Shown: positions 22,665 through 33,440, numbered from the stretch's first letter. The stretch is 64,000 nucleotides of DNA from Phoronis australis (GCA_002633005.1 NMRA01000001.1:961755-1025754), one strand, 5' to 3'. Numbers and translations are program-made. Notes: generated by a model from the letters alone, not told the origin.

Positions 22665-25040
22665 ATGATACCAACGCTTGTGATATTATTCTTATTATCT
22701 CTCGGATTTTGCGTGGATGGAGACGGAAGCAACTGTAGACCTCTTCCAAATACAAAAATTAAGTGTTACGAATCATTTAGAATAAGTTCACTACGTGTAA
22801 TAAAAAGGAAAAGAGAAGACAACATCCGACAGAGATCACGTCGGTCTAAAAGAACAGATCGTGGCGCTGCGTACACAAATAACGTCTTGATGCATTTCAA
22901 AGCCTTCGGAAAAGAGTTTTACCTGGACTTAGAGCCGGACAGGGAGTTGTTTACAGACAACTTCCACATTGAAACAAAAGGCAAGGTAGTGTCGAAATTA
23001 ACTTTCAACTTGTTGAGGACAGGGGTGTTTTATGCTGGATTTGTTCGAGGTGACAATTATTCTCATGCTTACGGCTGGCTAGAAGAGCAAAATGCCGAGT
23101 TTGACGGCATCCTCACGACAAAAGACGAATGTTACTCGATTGAGCCCGCAAAAAGATATGGATTGAATCTGCAATCTGTCATTTATAGAGGGAATGATTT
23201 GAGCTCGGAATTTTCTTACTGTGGTTTGCAAAAATTACCTCGAGCATTTAATGACCATAGCAGACAATTTCGCCATAAACGACAGACGGAGACTGAAACG
23301 ATGAAAAGCAAAATTTGCCATTTGCATGTCGTCGCCGATCATTTGTTTTTTAGGCATGCTGCAGAGAGCAGCATCGGATCTACAGTCAAAGAAATAATAC
23401 TCTATGTTGCTTATGCAAATGCCATGTATCAGCATACCAAATTTGATACCATTCACAGAACACAAATTGGATTGAAATTGCACAGAATTTCGCTGTTTAG
23501 AGATGAAAATGATCCTGGCAACACTCTGTCTGACAAAATTAAAGTTGCCAAGACGTATTTAGAGACATTCGCTTCCTCAGATGTCAGTAATTTTCAGAGT
23601 TTTTGTTTGGGATTAGGTTTTACATACAGAGACTTCCCTGACGGCGTCTTAGGCCTTTCCTACCTCGGAAGCAATCACGGGACTGGAATCTGTGGCTTAT
23701 GCGTTAATATGGAACACACCCACAGATGCTTGAACTCTGCCATAGTATCATTTTTTAATTATGGGAAACGGGTTACGCGCTTGGTTGGAACTGTAGCCGT
23801 CGCTCACGAAATAGGTCATAGTTTCGGTTCAAAACATGACTTCATTGAACACAAAGCTTGTGCACCTGGCGGGGGCGCCGGGAACTTTTTAATGTATCCC
23901 CAAGCTGGCACTGGTCAAGATCCCAACAATAAAATTTTTTCAATCTGTAGCATTCATCAAATGTGGCCTGTAATTGAAAATTTTGGTTTTTGTATGCTGA
24001 ACAAGGATACGTCCGTGTGTGGTAACGCCGTTCAGGAACATGACGAGGAATGCGACTGTGGAGAGAAGGATACTTGCGACGACTGGGATCATTGCTGTGT
24101 GCCGCCAGGTGATAAGGAACATAAACCGTGCACTATCAGGCGTCACCTTGGTTACACGTGCAGCGCGACATCGAAGTTGTGCTGCGACGCAGAAACATGC
24201 CAACCAGTTGCAAAGGCTAAGCAAAAGGTTTGCGTGAAGGGCTTTGAATGCGTGCGGTCATCTACTTGCAACGGAGTCGATTCTACATGTCCCATTCCGT
24301 CAATTTTGCCTAATGGAACACCTTGCAGATCGGGAAGTCTTATATGTTCAGGGGGAGTGTGCAACACAACAATGTGTGCGCAATTAGGGTTTCAACAGTG
24401 TCAGTGCAAACACAAGGAGTTTCTGTGCGTGTTGTGTTGCCAAGATGCAAACGGCACGTGCGTGCCACATGGTCTTGATCAAGGAAAGGGAACGCTAATT
24501 CAACTCAACCGAGGTGAACTGTGCGGCGGAAATCAAGGAACTTGCAACATGCTTGGAAAATGTTTCTTTCGGGACTTAGACGCACATGGGTATTTTCTTT
24601 TTTTGTTCACCAAAGGAGGCTTGTCTTCAATAACAGCCTGGATAAAACAACATTGGTACGTTATTTTTGCAATTGTGGTTGTTTTGCTGGCAACTGGGAT
24701 CGTCTTGAAGTCCAAGCGCTATATGTACTCAGAGGAAGAAAACCCAAATTTTATGGCATATCAGATTGGCAACTTTGCGAGAATAATGTTTGAAGCAAAA
24801 CGCCTCTTCACTTTGTTTCGAACAAATCTTTTTCTTGTCCTGAGGTTAACAAATACATGTAGGTATAAAATTGCAGTTCCTGATGCTCTTGCAAGAATGA
24901 CAATCATATTTCCAACTGCTCCGAAGGAAACGATTCAGAAGACGGTGAGTGAATGCTCAACAGAAGATTGGGCAATAAGGCGTTTGCTGATGGCAGGTTT
25001 TCCTTTACAAAAGCATTCTTCCCCGAATGTCTCGTCTTAG
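22665..25040 (+). CDS. ADAM10-like membrane metalloprotease B, CUE-like tail
   Basis: A 791-residue intronless protein. The start at 22665 (MIPTLVILFLLSLGF) is chosen over an upstream in-frame ATG at 22626 because MIPT(L/F)V is shared with genes C and D and gives a standard signal peptide. The propeptide is ADAM10-like (HFKAFGKEFYLDLE, FYAGFVRGDNYSHAYGW). The furin site RHKR is at 203-206. The protease core begins KICHLHVVADHLFFRH, with HEIGHSFGSKH at His381, Glu382, His385 and His391, intact. The disintegrin-like region starts near Cys452, and a membrane span lies at about 664-685 (WYVIFAIVVVLLATG). The juxtamembrane MAYQIGNFARIMFEAKR is conserved in C. The CUE-like segment is at 743-780 (IIFPTAPKETI...RRLLMAGFP). 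Predicted role: cell-surface ectodomain shedding, with possible ubiquitin-linked trafficking through the tail (inference). The disintegrin/cysteine-rich DNA is almost identical to C and D. Confidence 0.9.
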   Translation: MIPTLVILFLLSLGFCVDGDGSNCRPLPNTKIKCYESFRISSLRVIKRKREDNIRQRSRRSKRTDRGAAYTNNVLMHFKAFGKEFYLDLEPDRELFTDNFHIETKGKVVSKLTFNLLRTGVFYAGFVRGDNYSHAYGWLEEQNAEFDGILTTKDECYSIEPAKRYGLNLQSVIYRGNDLSSEFSYCGLQKLPRAFNDHSRQFRHKRQTETETMKSKICHLHVVADHLFFRHAAESSIGSTVKEIILYVAYANAMYQHTKFDTIHRTQIGLKLHRISLFRDENDPGNTLSDKIKVAKTYLETFASSDVSNFQSFCLGLGFTYRDFPDGVLGLSYLGSNHGTGICGLCVNMEHTHRCLNSAIVSFFNYGKRVTRLVGTVAVAHEIGHSFGSKHDFIEHKACAPGGGAGNFLMYPQAGTGQDPNNKIFSICSIHQMWPVIENFGFCMLNKDTSVCGNAVQEHDEECDCGEKDTCDDWDHCCVPPGDKEHKPCTIRRHLGYTCSATSKLCCDAETCQPVAKAKQKVCVKGFECVRSSTCNGVDSTCPIPSILPNGTPCRSGSLICSGGVCNTTMCAQLGFQQCQCKHKEFLCVLCCQDANGTCVPHGLDQGKGTLIQLNRGELCGGNQGTCNMLGKCFFRDLDAHGYFLFLFTKGGLSSITAWIKQHWYVIFAIVVVLLATGIVLKSKRYMYSEEENPNFMAYQIGNFARIMFEAKRLFTLFRTNLFLVLRLTNTCRYKIAVPDALARMTIIFPTAPKETIQKTVSECSTEDWAIRRLLMAGFPLQKHSSPNVSS

Positions 25041-25325
25041 CGCTTTTGCAAAAGAAAATTACAGTTCACCATCATCGCCAATATCAGTAAGAGTACTTGT
25101 GTTTCACTGCACGATGCCATTTCCCGTAACAAGAGTAGTCAACAACATCAGAATGAAAGTTGATCAGACAGCAGTCGCGGGAACTGTGTACTTTTCGCAA
25201 CACCTGCACAGCATAACGAAAGAGGTCAGAAAAGTACAATGTGCAGTGTAGTTTGTCGCTGTGAGCTAGACCATGGCAGCTGAAAAGATCAGAAAACGAT
25301 GGCCAATTCGGGCTCCTGAAGGGAG

Positions 25326-25331
25326 AATAAA
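25326..25331 (+). terminator. Poly(A) signal AATAAA downstream of gene B
   Basis: The first AATAAA I find after gene B's stop, about 286 bases downstream. It is a plausible cleavage signal, but the distance leaves doubt. Confidence 0.4.
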
Positions 25332-25404
25332 ACTCATAGCGATGGTGGAAATTGTTGACAATCGCAGCTAGGATTGGGGTCAGTCTTGATTTTTATGTCT
25401 TAAA

Positions 25405-25477
25405 CATGGGCGGCGCAGCACTGAAAAAAGTGGGGGGGGACTATAGCCCCCCAGCCCCCAATGGTGCGCCGCCCATG
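25405..25477. mobile_element. 73-bp inverted-repeat element with TTAAA duplication
   Basis: Perfect 13-bp terminal inverted repeats (CATGGGCGGCGCA / TGCGCCGCCCATG) enclose a G-run, CTATAG and a C-run. TTAAA directly flanks both ends (25400-25404 and 25478-25482), the mark of a 5-bp target duplication. It is too small to code; a non-autonomous element that looks recently inserted. A relative lies at 27500-27581. Confidence 0.85.
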
Positions 25478-25897
25478 TTAAACATTGAATTCACTCTTTC
25501 GGTATTCCGCGAGCAATTTTGTCTATATAGTGTACACTTATACAATTAACAAATAGACAATACAAGGATGTTTGAAATATCACTATTTTGTTTGTAATGA
25601 CAGGTAAGTGCCAGGAATCACTGAGGCAACTAAAATCCATAGAACAAAGACTTATTGTCAAAATGGCCTGCATAGCTGAGCCTGCCGAGGTCATATTTTG
25701 CGGCCAGTCAGGGACAAGAAAACCAATCTTACTACGAATAGTAATGGCTAACAGTTGCTGATAATTCTTGCACAACAATCTCAATTCACAGTGTCATATT
25801 AGTCTGTTGTTGTAACGGTACAAACTGGGGTGTGCTTCATGAAAGTGGCTAAACAAGATTTACGACACAAATTTGGTCTGGCTCCCATTTCACCATT
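25478..25897. other. Intergenic, no supported gene
   Basis: Only short frames without recognisable domains are present, and no repeat is obvious. Confidence 0.45.
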
Positions 25898-26002
25898 GCG
25901 CATCACAGTATAGAAATAATTAAACTTGTCTCTGTAATTAGCTGTAGGGTTTAGCGCATCACAGTATAGAAATAATTAAACTTGTCTCTGTAATTAGCAG
26001 TT
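25898..26002 (+). repeat. 56-bp tandem duplication
   Basis: GCGCATCACAGTATAGAAAT followed by AATTAAACTTGTCTCTGTAA and TTAGC occurs twice in a row, starting at 25898 and 25954. The copies are identical over about 48 bases, so this is a recent local duplication in non-coding DNA. Confidence 0.92.
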
Positions 26003-27499
26003 TTAATTTATATTCTCAAAGTAAATTTTGCATTGTTGCTCCAATGAGTTTTAATTATTTTTTCAGAAACAATTATGATAGAGCGTAATACACCAATTTT
26101 TTGTCTTAAGTCCTACGTCACTTTTTATGAGGAAGACTCCAGAGCACAAATGCCATTTCGCGTAAATAACGTCCTAGGCTATCGTGTATTGAAAAGAGAC
26201 CTCGAAAATATTTTTCGTTCCACTAATTCGCTCACTACGCTTTTACAGCAGTTTCTGGGACCTTAAACATTGCCTCAAAATTTCTCCACGTACTCCTGCG
26301 AGTCCATAGCAAGGGCGTGTCAAATGGGTCTCCTAGTGTCAAATAGTGAAAATGTGCCATTAATTTTTCAGTTTTGGAGTAGAAAAAAGAACACTTGACT
26401 TGTCATTTGATATTTAGGTTGCCAGAGATATGAAGAATTTAAGATCCTGATGAATGATTTTAACAGTGCATCTGTTTCACCTCCTGCAAAGTATGCACAC
26501 CTATGGCGAAGGTGGAGTGAAATTGGCAACGATCAGGGGGAAGGAAGTGCTGGTGTTAGTTGAATTAGTCTGTGCCCCCCCCCCAGGAATGCACACCTTC
26601 CCTTCTAAAGCCACCAAGAGAAGATGGAGGTAAAGCAGATGTCTAGGTATAATTGGTGTCGTCAGGGGGAAGGGGTGTAAGTGGTCGACTGGGAAAAGAA
26701 GGATGTTAAACTGGTGTCGACCTTGGGGTGAATCTAGGTGGTAGTGGAGGCGAAACTGAAGTCGACAGCGGTTAACGTTGCACTCACATTTGTTTCGCCA
26801 TTCTGCGCCGATATGCATGTTATAATTTTTGGTCCAAACAAAATAGAGCCGTGACGTCGATAATTTCTTTAATTTTTCAAGCTTGTCGGACACGCAGCTT
26901 CGACTTGTTTCGACAAATCTTTCTTAAAATTGGCAGTTCAAGAGCTATCTCGAGTGTGGCGCTACGACTTTCCATTTTGAGTTATTCAAGATGAATGACT
27001 GTGGTCCGATAGTGGGATGTTTCTCATGCCTCAGTGTTGGAGTCGTCGCATGGGTTTGGCCGTTTTCTATTACTAGCACAACATTTTGTGTGATTGACAT
27101 CAAAGTTAGCCACAACTTTGCATGATCTCAAGAATGTGTGTTTGGAGACTGCACATCTCACAGACCCCAGAAAATGTTGACCTAGCGGACGACTGTGCAA
27201 GTACCGATACGCTATGATTTTACGCACGCTTCCCAGTGTTAAATATGGGCAACTCAATTCACAGGCAATGCGTACTTTCGAAATGCTTTGCAACTTTTGG
27301 GTTGCTAAACTGTAATCTGAAGCGGTTTTTTGAGTCTCTGGTGGTTTCGACGTTAATGTTGTTAGCAGAAATAAAATGTTATCGCGGTAAGAAGCATTAT
27401 GGGACAGATTTTATGAAAGTCAAACGTCTAATTCTTCTTGTCCTTTTTATTCAGCTAAACAGGGACGGGGAAACAGCCTCACATTCTTGGATTCCCGTG
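26003..27499. other. Intergenic, no supported gene
   Basis: A C-run at 26575-26584 precedes CAGGAATGCACACC and may belong to another G/C-run mini-element. Minus-strand frames at 26501-26893 and 27024-27293 show no recognisable domain. Confidence 0.45.
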
Positions 27500-27581
27500 A
27501 GCGTTGCAGCACTGAAGTAAGTGAGGGGGCTATAGCCCCTACCCCCCCCCCTCCCCGGCCACCTATGGTGCGCCGCCCATG
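27500..27581. mobile_element. Relative of the 73-bp inverted-repeat element
   Basis: It shares GCAGCACTGAA, a G-run, GGGGCTATAGCCCC, a C-run and the exact right end GGTGCGCCGCCCATG with the element at 25405-25477. The left terminus is decayed (GCGTTGCAGCACTG), and there is no clear target duplication. This is an older copy. Confidence 0.75.
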
Positions 27582-28050
27582 ACTGTCAGGCCTGATAACG
27601 TTAGAGTAATCGCCGCTCGGCTCGGGAAGACGATAAGTGTTCCGCCGCACTGTGAGTGGCCGTCACAATTTTTGCCTCGCTGCTCGTTTGCACTCCGTCC
27701 CCTATCGCTACCATCCCCTTGTCGAGATCAGGGTCGACTGAGAGTGGTTGCTCCCCGTACCTAGCCACGCTACTTTATTTTAGAAAATATTCACGAAATA
27801 TGGGAAAGAGATATTCCTAGAGATGAATGCTTCACTGTAGTTATAAGAAAATTTCTTTAGTGAAGAAACAGGCGAACTAAACTGAGCACTTATGCAAACA
27901 CTTAATCAAAAACGTACGCAAAGCGATCGCGTTGTGGAACGTTCGACAGCATGAACTTATGCAAGACGCCCTTACCCAAAAACCTAAAAATTTGATGGAA
28001 TGGGCCCGATCTTCAACTACTGCAAATTGCTACTTTCTGTAAGGATTTAT

Positions 28051-28099
28051 ATCCGATGCCAGTGATTCGTATTTAGGCTCGAGTTTTACTCGAAAGCGA
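28051..28099 (+). promoter_or_regulatory. Upstream block conserved between genes C and D
   Basis: ATCC(G/A)ATGCCA, then ATTCGTATTTAGGCTCGAGT and TTTACTC, is shared with 43171-43219 with about four mismatches in 49 bp. It lies 135-183 bp before the start codon of gene C. Either it is a promoter element or it was carried along when the gene was duplicated. Its CTCGAGTTTTACTCGAAA core also resembles the CTCGAG dispersed repeat. Confidence 0.5.
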
Positions 28100-28132
28100 A
28101 GGTTTTTTGGTGCAGTAAAAAATGCTCACGCA

Positions 28133-28138
28133 CACGTG
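28133..28138 (+). promoter_or_regulatory. CACGTG E-box upstream of gene C
   Basis: It lies in CACACGTGATG, 95 bp before the ATG at 28234, and is conserved in sequence and distance with 43258-43263 before gene D. Confidence 0.4.
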
Positions 28139-28233
28139 ATGAACATGCATCAGTACAAATGATTCATTGCTTAGATGCAGTTGTGATCATTTTGGAAACT
28201 GACAATGAGAGTCACCAAGAAGTTTTTGAAAGG

Positions 28234-30705
28234 ATGATTCCAACGTTTGTGATATCGTCAGTGATTGTAGTCTCATCGTCTCTTGGATTTTTTGTACAAG
28301 GAGACAGAAGAACTTGTAGACCTCTTCCCAATTCGAAAATAAGATGTTACGAACCATTTCACATAACATCATTGCGCAAAATAGACAAAGCAAAACAAAA
28401 TGCACAACCGGGATCACGTCGGCCTAAAAGAAATGACCGAGAAGCATTGTATACTAATGCCGTCATCATCAATTTCAGAGCCTTCAAAAAAGACTTTTAC
28501 CTAGAATTGAAACAGGGCAGAGAGTTGTTTACGGACAATTTCCACGTTGAAGCTAAAGGTCACACAGGATCAAAATTTAACTTTGACCTTTTGAAGACAG
28601 GCGCGTTTTATACAGGATTTGTTCGAGGTGACATGTACTCCCTTGCTTATGGCTGGCTTGACGAGCACATTGCCGAGTTCGACGGCATCTTCAATACAAA
28701 AGATGAATGTTACTTGATTGAACCCGCAAAGAGACATGGATTGAATTTGCGCTCTGTTATTTATAGAGCGAGTGATTTGGAACTCGAAGGCTCTGTTTTT
28801 CATTACTGTGGATTACAGAAAATGAAAAGACGATTCGAATCTGGTATTTTTCATGACCATAATAGACAATTTCGCAAAAAACGGCAATCAGGGACTCGTA
28901 AGGTGAAAAACAAAATTTGTCATTTGCACATCATCGCGGATCATTTATATTTTAAGCATGTTGCAGACAGCAGCATTGGAATAGCAGTCAAAGACATTGT
29001 ACTTTATGTCGCACATTCAAATGCTTTGTATCAGTATACCCCATTTGACAAGATTCACAACACGGAGATCGGTTTAAAATTGCACAAAATAACATTGTTC
29101 ATGAATGAACACGACCCGGGCAACACACGGATCGGCAGAGTGGAACAGGCAAGCGCATATTTACACAAATTCGCGTCCACGGACAGCAAGTATTTTAAAG
29201 ACTTTTGCTTGGGATTAGGTCTTACTTACATAGATTTTTCTGGAGGTGTGCTAGGTCTAGCTTACATCGGGAACCACCGTGGGGCAGGAATCTGTGGCTC
29301 ATGTGTGCTACGGAAAACAGGACGCAGATGCTTGAATGCCGCCATAACAACCTTTCTTAACTATGGGAAAAGGGTCACGCGCTTGGTTGGAACTATTACC
29401 ATCGCCCATGAAATAGGTCACTCTTTTGGGTCACTACACGACCCTGTCTTACACAAATCTTGTGCACCTGGCGGGGGCATAGGAAACTTCTTAATGTATC
29501 CCTACGCTGGCACTGGACAATATCCAAACAACAAATTTTTTTCAGTTTGTAGCATTAACCATATGTGGCCAATAATCGAAAATAGGGGATTTTGTATGTT
29601 AAACGAGGATAAGTCCGTGTGTGGTAACGCTGTTAAGGAACATGACGAGGAATGCGACTGTGGAGAGAAGGACACTTGCGACGACTGGGATCATTGCTGT
29701 GTACCGCCAGATGACGGGGAACATAAACCGTGCACTATCAGGCGTCACCTTGGTTACACGTGCAGCGCGACGTCGAACTTGTGCTGCGACGCAATAACCT
29801 GCCAACCAGTTCCAAAGGCCAAACAGAAGGCATGTTTGAGGGGGTTTGAATGTTTGCGTTCGGCTACCTGCAACGGAGTCGATTCTACATGTCCCATTCC
29901 GTCAATCTTGCCTAATGGAACACCTTGCAGATCGGGAAGTCTTATATGTTCAGGGGGAGTGTGCAACACAACCAGATGTGCGCAATTAGGGTTTCAACAG
30001 TGTCAGTGTAAACACAAGGAGTTTCTGTGCGTGTTGTGTTGCCAAGATGCAAATGGCTTGTGCATACCGTATGACCAAGATCCAGGAAACGGAGCGTTCA
30101 TTGAACTGACCCAGGGTGAAGATTGCGACGGAAATCTTGGAGCATGTGACATGTTTGGAAAATGTTTTATCAAGACCTTAGAAGCACACGAAACTTTTCT
30201 GATGTTGTTCACAGAAGAAGGTCTCTCTTCGGTGACAGACTGGATTAAACAAAAGTGGTACGTAATTTTTGCCGTTCTGGTTGTATTACTGGGAGCTGGA
30301 GTAGTCATAAAGTTCAAACGTTTGTTGAACAGCGTAGACCCTGGCTTGATGGCATATAGAACAGGAAATTTTGCAAGGATAATGTTTGAAGTAAAACGTA
30401 TCCTCGGCATGTTTCTAGTAAAGCATCACCTCCTCTCCAAGTTGAAATTTAACTCTGGCATTCAAGTCCCTGATGCCTTTGCAAGATTAGAGACAATGTT
30501 TCCGACTGTTCCAAAAGATACGATACGAAAGACAGTGCGTGAATGCTCAACAGAAGATTGGGCGGTGAAGCGTTTGCTGGTAATAGGATTTCCTTTAAAG
30601 AAGTACTATGATCCGCGTTTCTCATCTTTGGGTTCCTCAACAGCGGATGATAGCTTGCAAACATTACATTACGGAAGTCCCGAAACCACTTCCACTGATC
30701 ACTAA
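28234..30705 (+). CDS. ADAM10-like membrane metalloprotease C, CUE-like tail
   Basis: An 823-residue intronless protein. The frame is open from an ATG at 28159, but the homologous extension is stopped in gene D, so the shared MIPTFV start at 28234 is preferred. Order: signal peptide; ADAM10-type propeptide; furin RKKR at 214-217; protease core KICHLHIIADHLYFKH; zinc site HEIGHSFGSLH (His392, Glu393, His396, His402); disintegrin-like region from about Cys463; cysteine-rich region; membrane span at about 675-696 (WYVIFAVLVVLLGAG). The tail has a conserved juxtamembrane part and a CUE-like segment at 750-787 (TMFPTVPKDTI...KRLLVIGFP), then a Ser-rich end (SSLGSSTADDS). All zinc and general-base residues are present, so an active protease is expected. 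Its closest relative in the window is D, including upstream DNA. No obvious poly(A) hexamer was found close by. Confidence 0.9.
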   Translation: MIPTFVISSVIVVSSSLGFFVQGDRRTCRPLPNSKIRCYEPFHITSLRKIDKAKQNAQPGSRRPKRNDREALYTNAVIINFRAFKKDFYLELKQGRELFTDNFHVEAKGHTGSKFNFDLLKTGAFYTGFVRGDMYSLAYGWLDEHIAEFDGIFNTKDECYLIEPAKRHGLNLRSVIYRASDLELEGSVFHYCGLQKMKRRFESGIFHDHNRQFRKKRQSGTRKVKNKICHLHIIADHLYFKHVADSSIGIAVKDIVLYVAHSNALYQYTPFDKIHNTEIGLKLHKITLFMNEHDPGNTRIGRVEQASAYLHKFASTDSKYFKDFCLGLGLTYIDFSGGVLGLAYIGNHRGAGICGSCVLRKTGRRCLNAAITTFLNYGKRVTRLVGTITIAHEIGHSFGSLHDPVLHKSCAPGGGIGNFLMYPYAGTGQYPNNKFFSVCSINHMWPIIENRGFCMLNEDKSVCGNAVKEHDEECDCGEKDTCDDWDHCCVPPDDGEHKPCTIRRHLGYTCSATSNLCCDAITCQPVPKAKQKACLRGFECLRSATCNGVDSTCPIPSILPNGTPCRSGSLICSGGVCNTTRCAQLGFQQCQCKHKEFLCVLCCQDANGLCIPYDQDPGNGAFIELTQGEDCDGNLGACDMFGKCFIKTLEAHETFLMLFTEEGLSSVTDWIKQKWYVIFAVLVVLLGAGVVIKFKRLLNSVDPGLMAYRTGNFARIMFEVKRILGMFLVKHHLLSKLKFNSGIQVPDAFARLETMFPTVPKDTIRKTVRECSTEDWAVKRLLVIGFPLKKYYDPRFSSLGSSTADDSLQTLHYGSPETTSTDH

Positions 30706-32064
30706 ATGATGTCACTCACAGCAGGTCAAGCAACTACAGACCTGGGCCTAAGACTGGACTCGAACTCAGACTCTAAGCATGATTCGAGTACAGATTTGTA
30801 CGTTCACTGGAAGCGTCCTGCGAAAATGGTGTTAACTTAGGACAAATTTTCGTCTTCAGCCACTTTTCTTGGAATGAGGTTAGACCACGGTCCACTGGTA
30901 GGAACAATGGCATCTGTCTTCTAATGATCAGAACGGACTTTCCGATGAGAATGCCGGATGAAAAATGACACCAATGGACAAGAAATGTATATGACCAAGC
31001 TTTTGAGAGTAGAGTCATTTTAATGTACATGTATAAACAGTCGCCGCTAAATCTTGAGGCAAATTTTAGCTTTTGAACTGGTTATCATTTGTAGTACTAC
31101 AGCAACAGTGTCGAATGAGAGTCGATTCATACAGTTTCAGAGCTGTTTTTATATGCTTACCTTTACCTTAAGTTGTCGCACTGTGGCGGCAAAAGTGGAA
31201 AAAATGTTAGTGTGCGACACATGGCGCGGCAGTGGCATTAATTAACAATAATCGTGATTTGGGAATGCACAACTGATTGATTCGTCCTGCCCATTACAAC
31301 CCCTGTTTTTCCCATTTCACACTTTTTTGTATCCGTCCTTCCATCCGAATGCACGTCATTCCCGATTCCAGTCTGTCCTTACCATCGGAAATTTGAGTTT
31401 CATTTTGGATGATAAAAACTTGTTTTTGGCGACGTTGTAGTAGCATATATTGTCGCACGCGACCTATGTTGTCGTCCGCGTGGCAACTGATGCCTAGCAC
31501 AATGCGACAGTATGTGCTCAGTTCCACCATCGACACATGTTCACGGCATAAATTTTCGCACCCGGCAAATGTTGTATTACAGGGCGCGGCAATATGTGCC
31601 GAGTGCGACAATATTTACACTTACAATGTGATGACACATTTTGTCAACTCCTAAAAGCATGTACTTTTCGTGAAATTACATGTATGTGACATGTAAGCCT
31701 ACGTGATATTGCGTGTAGACCTAAGAAAAGTCACTCGCCAATACAAAGTTTGACGAGACAGTGACCGAAAGTTAGAAGGTGTAAACGGGTTTTTAGAATG
31801 TCAAGGTCCCTATTTGTAAGATCTACGCTCTCTCAAACGAGGCTGGCAACATCGTGGTTATTGTCACCACCAATCATCTTTTGCATTTTTACACCGTTTA
31901 ACTACATGCTTGTTTTGGTCTTTTTGCTATTTCTTGGCCTCCCTTTGCCTTTGGATCCACCCATGTGCCAAAACTCTGCTAAGAAAATTAAATTTTAACA
32001 AGTTGGGGAAGACGATATTTTGTATCCGCCGTCACGTACCGTTGGCCAGGCGACAATATGTGCT
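30706..32064. other. Intergenic, no supported gene
   Basis: A CTCGAG-type repeat trace lies at 30760-30800 (ACTCGAACTCAGACTC, TTCGAGTACAGATT). At 31430-31620 the phrases GTTGTAGTAGCATATATTG, TGTCGCACGCGACC and TGTGCCGAGTGCGACAATAT form loosely repeated 'tgtcgca' words. I see no gene. Confidence 0.45.
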
Positions 32065-32300
32065 GATATTCATGCGCGCACCTAGCCTTCAATATGGGGG
32101 GCTCGAATTCCTGACTTTGTGGACCTTATGGTAACAAAAAAGCGGGCGGATTAAAACAAAAAAAAACGGGAGCACCACCGTAGATTGCGCGTTTGGGCAT
32201 GTTTAGTGGACTTTTGCCTCATTTTCTCGGACTTTTTGTCTCTCAGAGGCGGACGTTTTTGCCCACTTCACCAAATGGAGGGGGGGGGGGCTCGTTCGAG
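32065..32300 (+). repeat. Repeat R2, copy 1
   Basis: About 235 bp matching 33525-33790. Shared words in order: GCGCGCACC(T/C)AGCC, GGGG..GCTCGAATT, GTGGACTTTTG, CTCGGACTTTTTGT, GAGGCGGAC and CACCAAAT, then a G-run and GGGCTCG. It ends at the G-run near 32281-32291. It is non-coding, likely a short mobile element. Confidence 0.75.
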
Positions 32301-32775
32301 CCCCACGAACCCCTCCCCCCTGGGTGCGCGCATGAATATTGAAACCATATATTGTTGAAGTCGGCGTATATAGGAGCGTGTACGTTCCGTAAGATTTTAC
32401 TGTTGCGACACTCAGAATTAGTGAAGCGTGTCGTTAGTTTGACATCTTAAACAAATAAACAATTGAACTAAAACGTTGCATTAAATTTTCCCGAGCCGTA
32501 GTGAGTACACGTGCATCGATGTTAACCTAGCCGCTTACATGTAGATCTGACATAACTACGACCAGGCAACCGGCAATACACCAAGGGCTGAAGGCACCTC
32601 CGCATGGGCACTTCAGTAATGAGTACGTTGGGCATTTTGTGTATTTCTTTAACTGTATGGATAAATTAACCCATGAATGTAAAGTGGAAATCCCTTATTG
32701 AGTGAGGAAACCCGTCTAGAACATCGAAGCACATATCGGGAAGACCGAGGCGTCCGAATGCGGCTATGACACTTG

Positions 32776-33440
32776 TCAGGCTGGAGACAAGTTACTGAGA
32801 AGTTGTCTTGAAAGAGCTGACGGTTCTGGTCTTTGATGGCTGTGATAGGTCGCTAATCTGCGATTGCGATGACTATTTAGTCTCGTAGCAAGTTGTCGTC
32901 TAGTGTCACTTATGTAGTTCTCAGGGCAATCTCCATACCGGCATTCAGAATAACTCCGCATTTCTCAAGAAGAGGGTATACATCCTTAGCAGGCGAAAGG
33001 ATGGCTCGGATGGTGTTGAAAGGTTTGCAATAGGATTTGAAGTTATGCTTGCGGTAGATAGCCTGTAAACATTCCGAGGTCCCTCTCACGTAGGTGATGC
33101 ACACTGGAAACTTCATAACAGAATCTTCACGGGGTTTGTTTTGACCGTCTTCATCACGCACGTGAAATCTATTCTTGATGCAATAGCACGCACAGCACGT
33201 TTAACGCTGTTTACTTCCTGTCCTTCCTCGTTGATATCACGTGATAGTTTCTCAGCTCAGTTGAAAAGAGTCCTCACGACCAATCTCTTGACTGTGGGAA
33301 AAGTGATGATTGTAGTCGAAACTGAGATATTGGTTCGTATGAGTAGGTTTTTGATAAATCGAAGTGGAGATGGAACCATCATCGTGAAGGCGAGCGAGAA
33401 TATCTACGAAAGAAAGTGTTGCATTTTGTTCAAGTTCTCT
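32776..33440 (-). pseudogene. Penelope-like element C-terminal relic (RT end and GIY-YIG)
   Basis: Minus-strand pieces read, in order: a reverse-transcriptase end (STSIYQKPTHTNQYLSFD, at about 33400-33300, broken by frameshifts), a linker (YVRGTSECLQAIYRKHNF...KPFNT, 33161-32910), then CGVI and ECRYGDCPENYISDTRRQLA (32961-32776). These match the Penelope-like RT 'KPTHT-QYL-FDSHH' motif and a GIY-YIG endonuclease core (here degraded to N-Y-I). No intact frame remains. The same family occurs on the plus strand at 36.2-37.4 kb. Confidence 0.7.

Noticed and set aside
28159-28233. Upstream in-frame ATG extending gene C by 25 residues
   Set aside because: The matching stretch before gene D has a stop, and the shared MIPT start gives a proper signal peptide.
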